Shown one piece after another: positions 57,144-64,000 of a DNA stretch of 64,000 nucleotides (its first letter is position 1; each line of letters starts with the position of its first letter). Source of the stretch: Microthyrium microscopicum (taxonomy: Eukaryota > Ascomycota > Dothideomycetes > Microthyriales > Microthyriaceae); assembly GCA_010405405.1 (NCBI GenBank), contig MU004232.1, positions 763,481-827,480 on the forward strand. The letters are read 5' to 3'. Below the pieces are notes generated by a model, which saw only the letters and a list, made by a program, of their open reading frames with translations, was not told where the DNA came from and did no database searches. The position numbers and the translations under genes are program-made.

Positions 57144-59865
57144 ATGACAGAGCAAGATCCCAAACGAAGAAAAGTATCCCTAGCATGTGTGGAATGTAGA
57201 GAAAGAAAGCGGTAAATATGGCGTAGCTCCCAGTAAAACTACATGAGGTACTAATATCTCCCCAGGAAGTGCGATGGCACCCGTCCTGTATGTGGAGGCT
57301 GCGCTCGACGAACTCCCCAGCCGTCATGTGTATATTCCGATGATACCTTGAAACGGGGAAGTTCAAGGTAATGTTCAGGTATACCACATCAAGCATGTTT
57401 TGACTGATGAAATCTAAGTTATGTTGACTCGCTGAGGGCTAGAATCAAAGAATTGGAGGCATCTGCACATTCAGAGCCTCCAATCGTCCCGCCTTCACCA
57501 CCTATCTCGGAGATCACACGAATTGTTCAATCTGTATCGGGACAGTCTGATAATTTTTCTGCTCGCCAACTTGCGGAAAGAAGTAAGACCTACGAAGCAG
57601 GTTCTGCTGGTGCATCTGGTCCTTCATCAGCTTCACCCAAGAAGCGTTACATGACTTCCACATCCTCTAATCAAGTTCGGTACGAATCCCAAGATACGTC
57701 AAGCCTATGCTTGGATGAAGATCTAGAAGGTGGCTGTTCCGTCGCAGAAGACGAAGGGTGCATTGGAATGGGCGTCATGGGGACCTTGAGCGGAAGTGTC
57801 TGTCACGAGTGCAAGGGCTTAAGAGGCGGCCAAAGAAGTGATTATTCTGGCCCTTCTAATGTAGTCGATTTTGATCGCCAGATCCGCTATTGGACCACTC
57901 GCCCAACAGAATATCAGTATAGTACTGTTACAAGAGAGACTACTCCAAGAATATGCCACTGTGCGCCCACTCCTACGACGATCTCAGTTCCTCTCGAGAC
58001 AGAATTAAGTCTTCCTCCAAGAGCCACCGCAGACATTTTGGTCGAGAGCTATTTCGAACGAGTACATAGTCTGTACCCCTACCTTCATCAACCAACTTTT
58101 ATCGAAGCCTACACTCAACTCTGGCAACCAGCTTTGCTTGAGACTAGCAACAACACACGTAGAATCAACAACAGGCTGTCTCACTGCTTGCTAAACGCGG
58201 TTTTTGCTTTGGGTTCGCGCTTTTCACCACATCTTGATGCTCTGAAGAGGATCGCAACCAGTGAAGTATTCTACAACCGCGCTATGAAACTACTAGACTT
58301 TCGCTTGCTGGAGCGTGGAAGTCTCGAACTTGTTCAAACGTTACTACTTACTGCACAGTATCTTCAGAGTACACAGATGTGGGGATTGTGCTGGAACCTG
58401 GTTGGACTTGCAGTCAGAGTCGCTCAGCAGATAGATCTCCACATTTCTCCATCGGACATTAAGAACTACCCAGCCTCGTCCTCAGCCTTATTGGACGAAG
58501 AAATGCGAAGGAGAGTTTGGGGCGGTTGTGTAACCCTGGATCGGTATGTTATGACCTGATGAAAATCATCTATAAACTCTTCGGCTGAGCTCTAAAGCTC
58601 CCCGGAACTGATTGTATCCATGAGCACGTTCTGACTATTATGTGATCGAAACAGGGTACTATCTATGCTCTATGGAAGGCCGCAGATGCTTCATCCGAGC
58701 TCCACGCGTTATTTCATTGACTATCTACCTTCTAAGACGGACGAAGAGCTACTAGATCAACCAGAATATCAACTTGACACGCAAGCTCCGCGAATAATCG
58801 ACTTTTATGTCCACTCGCTTAGGCTTATTCACTATCTAGGCGATATTCTAGACTCACTCCACGGACAAGAAACCAACGACGATCTTCCGAGTAAACAAAA
58901 TCCTGAAGAGCAGGAAGAACAATACAATATTAGCGGTGAAAAGTTCCAAAGAATGCTGAAACTTGATTCATGTCTTGTAAACTGGCGGAAGCAAATTCCC
59001 CAACACATACGAATACCGTATGATGAGCCTCGCTCTATGTTCTGGCGACAGTCTCAAGCCTTACGAGCTCGGTATGTAAAAGATGACCCACAGCGTCACG
59101 CAAATACTAAAATCGTATAGATATCTTCACATGCGCATGTTTCTTCTTCGACCGGTTCTGCTTGCACTTTATCGACAAGCTTCACCGTCAGAATCACTTT
59201 TAGATATTGATGACTCTGCACAGCAGAGTTTAGAGGTCGACAGGCTCATCCGAGTTTCCAAAATATGTGTAACCGTAACGAGGGACTTGATAAATCTTAT
59301 TTATACAGACGTTCACCACGACCTGGATCTGGCGATTGTGTGGTGGTATGGAGTTTATTGTAAGATCTCTCACTCAAATCCACCTGTGCTGAAATAAGGC
59401 TTACCCAGTCCAAGATATATACACTTGTGCAACAATCATTCACACAGCGCGCGTTTGTAGCTCATTGCAGGATTGCTACGAAGGCAAGTCTCTGGAGGAA
59501 AGTTTCAATGAATGCCTACAGTGTCTGCATAAATATGAAGCATACGGATTGGCCCCCAGGCGGTGTCGAATTGCAATGCAAATGCTCGAGAAAAGAGCAT
59601 TTACAAATCCAGTCCGTAAGTCAAGTAGATGAATATCTCATAGCAGTTTTCACCTCAGACTAACGATCAAGATATAGCAGAAGGCCATTCATTTGCCTCC
59701 CAAGAACCCTCATTTTCTCTGGCTCAGGATCCATCTTTCAGTGTAAATGATTGGTCTGGAATAGCTTATTGGTATGAGGGGATGAACCCAGGAATGCCTA
59801 GTCTCGACATTGATAGTCTCTTTTCGATGCCGTTTATACCATTTGACGAGAACTTTGAGAGATAA
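57144..59865 (+). CDS. Zn2Cys6 transcription factor (fungal_trans domain)
   Basis: Seven exons: 57144-57211, 57266-57367, 57443-58543, 58655-59071, 59121-59359, 59409-59615 and 59678-59865, all phases consistent, 773 residues. The zinc cluster is complete: C15, C18, C25, C32, C35, C44 (CVECRERKRKC, then DGTRPVCGGC and a last Cys after PQPS). The middle holds the fungal-specific factor domain (ILVESYFERVHSLYPYLHQP, LLNAVFALGSRF, MRRRVWGGCVTLDR). The end is acidic and hydrophobic (LDIDSLFSMPFIPFDENF), like an activation tail. It is the only regulator in the cluster and shares a promoter with the amidohydrolase, so self-regulation through the CGG-N8-CCG site is plausible. Such factors usually bind CGG pairs as dimers. 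Confidence 0.92.
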
Positions 59866-60054
59866 AATTGCCACAGTCCGCCAAGTGTCTTTACTCGTCG
59901 ATGATATCCAAACAGCACCTGTAACAGAGTTTATGTGTAAACTTTACAAACTATCTAATACAGGCAAATCGTGGCTCACCGCTCACTGATACCTTTCTTC
60001 TTCAAAAAGTTCAAAGCCGTCATCCCGGTTCCAGTGAACATTTCACTTGTATAA

Positions 60055-61846
60055 TTAAAGCCTAGTTCTTGGCCACAGAAAAGCTCCTGCGAAAAGTACA
60101 GAACTTCCGATAAGAACACCATCCAAACTTTTCTGCAAGAAAGACGACTCCTCTACTACGCGTCCTATCTGATCAAACGCTCCTCTGGAGACCATAAAGT
60201 TCCCAGGATCTTCGATTTCGTAATTCTGCCATTGCACTTTCGACATCATTTGCTGATACTCCACCACTGTTCCACACCAGTTGTTCAAAATCCGTCCCTC
60301 GGCTGTCTTATACCAGCTTTGACACCTCGGATCGGCAAACGTACTCTTCTGTAGACGTTCCTGAAGCCATTTGTTATATGACTCGATGACAGCTGGCTTT
60401 GGGGATAATGCTAGTAAAAGACCTGCCTTCTTTGCTGCAATGACTTTCCCAATGAGTGCATTCAAATAACGAGATTGTGCTTCTATCATGAGTACGATAG
60501 AGTTGTGACCCAGGTTTGTATTGGGTCCATAGAGAATGCCAAAATTTGGCATTGACTCCACATTGACGCCTCGGAACGCTGAAGGTGCTTCTTTCCATAC
60601 ATCACTCAAGGAACGTCCTTGGGAGCCATAAATCTCCATGGGAAAGAGGAACTGTTGAGTTTTGAACCCAGTTGCAAGAATAAGACAGTCTATTTCGTGC
60701 TCATGAGATCTCTTGCCACTGGTCGATATACTTGTTCTTGTGATCTGCTCAATTGGATCGGTTTGCAGGGTGACGTTAGACCGGTTCAATGCTGGAAAGA
60801 AGTCATCTGAACAAATGACTCTTTTGCAACCAGGTGGATATACCGGCGTAAGCTTTGCTCGAAGCTCAGTGTTGGATGGGATCGATCTCGCCATCATCTC
60901 CAGACAGTCCTTTCGTATGCCATCCTTTTCCTTGGTGTCTGGCACCGAAGCTGCCTGAAAGAAGTCTTCACGCATATCCATGAGCTGCGACCGGTATCGT
61001 TTGCGAATAGCTGGGATATAATGATAAGCAGTACGCCTTGATACGCTTATTGCTGTATCGTTCCGAGGCACTACCCAGTTCGGTGTTCGTTGGAAGACTG
61101 TGAGACTTATGGCTTGTTTCGCTACCTCAGGAATGATTTGAGCTGCAGTGGCACCGTTGCCAATGATTGCTACTCGCTTGCCGTTAATAGGGTAAGTCCA
61201 GTCCCAGCGCGCAGAGTGCATGACTTTGCCGGAAAAGTTTTCTAGGCCACGAATCTCCGGGTAGTAAGGTTGATTCAGCTGGCCAACGCCAGATATGAGG
61301 AAATCTGCCTTGAGAGTGTATTGCTCTCCATATTCGGCCTCTTTTCCTGAGCCAATGTTTACCGCAATATCCCACTTCTTTCTTTCCTCGTTCCATCGGC
61401 CTTCCGAAACCGTTGAGTTGAAGCGGATATGGCGGTAAAGACCCCATTTCTCCGCCACGGAGACCATATGACGTTGGATCTCTGCTTGTGTAGGAAATTC
61501 TCTGGACCAATTCGAATTAGGCTCGAAGGAGTAGGAATATAGATGGCTTTGCACTGTGACCTGTTTAGTACTTCATACATTCAAACAATTGTCAATGGAG
61601 AACGGCTTACCATCGCAACAGCATCCTGGGTATGTGTTATCACTCCATGTCCCTCCGACTTCGAGGCCTTTCTCTAATATGACAAAATCGCGGCATTGGT
61701 TACGTTTTATCAAGTCTATGGCTGTACAAGTTCCTGTGCCAAGCACTATTAGTACTGCAACAATTTGTAGACACGCGAAACTTACCTGAGAAACCTGCGC
61801 CTATTATGGCCACCGTCGTGTTCGTTCTTCCTTGTCCATGTGCCAT
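60055..61846 (-). CDS. Baeyer-Villiger-type flavin monooxygenase
   Basis: Three exons, 61846-61786, 61733-61611 and 61553-60055, encode 560 residues. The FAD loop is GAGFSG across the first junction. The next junctions give GGTWSDNTYPGCCCD and VQSHLYSYSFE, then the fingerprint FSGKVMHSARWDW (FxGxxxHxxxW), the NADPH loop GNGATAAQ, and ATGFKTQQF. This is the cyclohexanone/ketone monooxygenase pattern. These flavoenzymes insert oxygen next to a ketone to make an ester or lactone. A C-terminal hydrophobic segment (SLDGVLIGSSVLFAGAFLW) may anchor it to a membrane. It is convergent with the Zn2Cys6 gene. Confidence 0.93.
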
Positions 61847-62478
61847 ATTGAAATTTCTGACTGTTTGGCTCCTGTATTCCAGATTCTGTTGATTGACATA
61901 AATAACTTTTCGTACATCTCAACAAAAAAAACCTTGTCCCATTCGTTGACGTGGTGCGGACAAGTACCCGCAAGCAATTTCAGGCGGATCTTGACCCGAT
62001 GAAATGAGTTTGATCACAGAAAAAACGATTTATATCATCAAATTAGAATTGAACACGGATGGATGAATAGAAAAGAGAATTCTGGATACACGCTAGAAGC
62101 ACATTTGTCGCGGAGCACTAGGTTGTGTCTGTATACGTTATGAGGCATGCAATTTCTACACTAGCGACTGTTGATTCGGGAGACGTCCAATTCCGCATGC
62201 AGAAGTTAACTTTGCGGCCACCTCTTGGGCTGTTCCAGGATGTTTATAGAGGAAAAATATGTACTAAAATCTGGTATCGAGGGTAGCAAGGGTGTCTTAA
62301 GCTTCAGCCCAGTTGTTACAACATGGGAATTGTGACCAAGAATAACGTTCCTATACACTCAACTTTCAAGACACTGTAAACAGATCTTTCGGGTCGCATC
62401 CAAATACGGTAACTAAAAGATATTTTGACTGTAAATTCATCTAACCCCGATACAAGGTGCACCTCGAAGGATGGATCG
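61847..62478. promoter_or_regulatory. BVMO promoter with CGG-N8-CCG site
   Basis: About 630 bases between the monooxygenase start and the dehydrogenase stop. It has the CGG-N8-CCG site at 61955-61972, about 110 bases before the start codon. No gene supported in the rest. Confidence 0.65.
61955..61972. promoter_or_regulatory. CGG-N8-CCG site 4
   Basis: TGCGG-ACAAGTAC-CCGCA. Same half-sites and spacing as site 1, with a different spacer. Confidence 0.65.
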
Positions 62479-63817
62479 TCATTGTTGGGTATCTGAAATG
62501 CTGTTCCACGACAAGATAGGTTTGATAACCTGTTCACGAGAGTCAGCGAGTTAAGATTTTCACTCTGTAAGAAGTTTAACTTACAGTGCCAGCCTTCAGA
62601 TCCTCCAACGCTTGCTCAATATTTTGGACATCATAGACCTTACCAAGCTTGTCGATTGGGAAGTGACCTTGCTGATAAAGTTGTATCAATTGAGGCAAAG
62701 TCTAAAATGCAGTGTTTAATCAGTTCCTTTGACCAAATGAAACATATTGAGTAATGGAGATCTTACCTCGGGGGGATTACATTGGCCTTCTATAACTCCA
62801 ACTAGAGTCTTGGTTGACATCAAAAAATTCAGAGGATCAATATCAATCGGCATGTCGGGTCGAGGAACGCCCACCAGTGCCATCTTGCCAGCATGACTGA
62901 GGGCCTTGATTCCTTGTGCTATCAACTTTGATATCCCCGTGGTCTCAATGATATGCTCGACTCCTCCAATTGCTGCGAAAGCCGCACATATGTCATCTAC
63001 ATCGCCAGTGTTTATAGTCTCAGTTGCTCCCAAAGATCTAGCAAACTCGAGCTTGCCTGGTAAAATATCAACTGCGATTATGTGCGTTACTCCCAGAGAT
63101 TTTGCTGCCAGTAAAGCAGCACACCCTACTGCTCCCATTCCAAAAACGGCCAATCTTGTAGTAGGCGTTGGTTTTAGGACATTTAGAACTGTCCCAGCGC
63201 CCGTCTGGTAACCGCATCCCAATGGAGCCATCATGGCAAGGCTCTCTTCACTAACATCGCACGGAACAACCGAATTCTCATGCACGACTGCAAGCTTGCT
63301 GAAGGACGACTGCCCAAAGAATTGCCCACGGGCGCCTGTACCATCCAAAAGTTTGGCAGGGTGACTACCGTCTGATTTTCTTGTGCCTGCGAAGTTGATC
63401 TCCGTCGACGATGGACAATTTCCAGGTAGTCCTGAGACACAGGAAGAGCATTTTTGGCAACTGTTGAAGCTGAGTAGCACGAGCTTTCCTTTTTCAAGGG
63501 ATTTATTCTTGACAGACTTTCCAACCATTCGTATAACTCCAGCTCCTTCATGACCAAGGACTGCGGGAAAGCCGCCTACGGGCATCAAGCCATGCTGCGC
63601 AACGATGTCCTATGGCATAATATTAGTTTTTGAGGTAACTCGCTTTTCAGCATGGGATTGATACCGTATGACAGAGACCACTATATTTCATCTCCACCAG
63701 TACTTCATCATTGCGGACTTCATCCAATAATATCTCTTGCAACACAAAAGGAGACCCGGCCTTTTCAACAACTAAAGCTTGAGTGCGCATATTCTGGGAA
63801 TGGTTTTGAACAGTCAT
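62479..63817 (-). CDS. Zinc-dependent alcohol dehydrogenase (MDR family)
   Basis: Four exons, 63817-63665, 63609-62767, 62701-62585 and 62529-62479, encode 387 residues, all phase zero. Zinc ligands seen: C49 in GLCHTD, H71-E72 in GHEGAG, and a later Cys in MAPLGCGYQTG. A structural zinc lobe CQKCSSC...C follows the first site. The NAD loop is GMGAVG, then VDILPGKLEFARSLGA. The last exon rebuilds AGTVIKPILSW. The family includes aryl- and benzyl-alcohol dehydrogenases and glutathione-linked formaldehyde enzymes. The intact ligands predict activity. It would feed an aldehyde or ketone into the cluster, or reduce it. Confidence 0.93.
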
Positions 63818-63969
63818 GATCAGTCAATGGTTTGGGTTTGTTTATTTTCTGCTACGTCCTACGGTCTTTCCTAAAGGGCGATGATTTATGTCTTTGAGCA
63901 AGGGCTTGTACGAGAGCCCAGAAAATTGCCCTGGAAGAACCTCAATTGGCATCGTCATACCCAAGATTT

Positions 63970-63988
63970 GGCGGTTCTCGATCCGGCA
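63970..63988. promoter_or_regulatory. CGG-N8-CCG site 5
   Basis: GGCGG-TTCTCGAT-CCGGCA, about 155 bases upstream of the dehydrogenase start at the window edge. Same spacing and AT before CCG as sites 1-3. Genes further right are outside the window and might share it. Confidence 0.6.
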
Positions 63989-64000
63989 TTTCAGAAGACT

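Noticed and set aside
1-64000. tRNA, rRNA genes and CRISPR arrays
   Set aside because: No convincing cloverleaf, rRNA stretch or spaced direct-repeat array was noticed; a covariance search was not possible.

Overview
This window is nuclear DNA of a filamentous ascomycete (Pezizomycotina). The signs are short introns of about 45-120 bp with GTAAGT-like donors, a HET-domain gene, a Zn2Cys6 regulator, secreted sedolisin and fungal-type metabolic genes, and a TpA-rich transposon block that looks mutated by RIP. The class cannot be fixed from the sequence; Leotiomycetes or Dothideomycetes would both fit. Coding coordinates below span start to stop codon, with exons given in the text. All exon joins were read by eye from splice signals and frame continuity.
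Region by region. 0.2-25.4 kb is mostly housekeeping and secretory: a ZNFX1/Hrr1-type helicase with CCCH, NF-X1 and RZ fingers, a large membrane glycoprotein, two secreted cysteine-containing proteins (one with a copper-monooxygenase-like histidine pattern), DCC1, a giant RhoGEF with a RhoGAP-like half, a disordered repeat-bearing protein and a sedolisin protease. 26.2-30.7 kb is a nested transposon insertion: a 4-kb Tc1/mariner-like element sits inside the terminal repeat of a 435-bp MITE-like element. 31-40.4 kb has a broken NmrA-like gene, an MFS transporter, a HET gene and a two-PH-domain OPY1-like gene. 41.2-45.4 kb has EFL1 (60S maturation GTPase) and an atypical SDR. 45.8-46.7 kb is an odd tandem array of short hydrophobic ORFs.
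47.8-63.8 kb is an accessory metabolic region: a soluble bacterial-type P450, an alpha/beta hydrolase, an ankyrin pseudogene, then SDR, SMP-30-type lactonase, an amidohydrolase/decarboxylase, a Zn2Cys6 factor, a Baeyer-Villiger-type flavin monooxygenase and a zinc alcohol dehydrogenase. The last six genes appear to share an inverted-repeat promoter motif, CGG-N8-CCG (often TGCGG...AT-CCGCA), found at five exact places and one near match across all four of their promoter regions. My main inference is that these six genes form a catabolic regulon controlled by the local Zn2Cys6 factor: alcohol oxidation, Baeyer-Villiger oxygenation, lactone hydrolysis and decarboxylation of a cyclic or aromatic substrate. 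The substrate is unknown.
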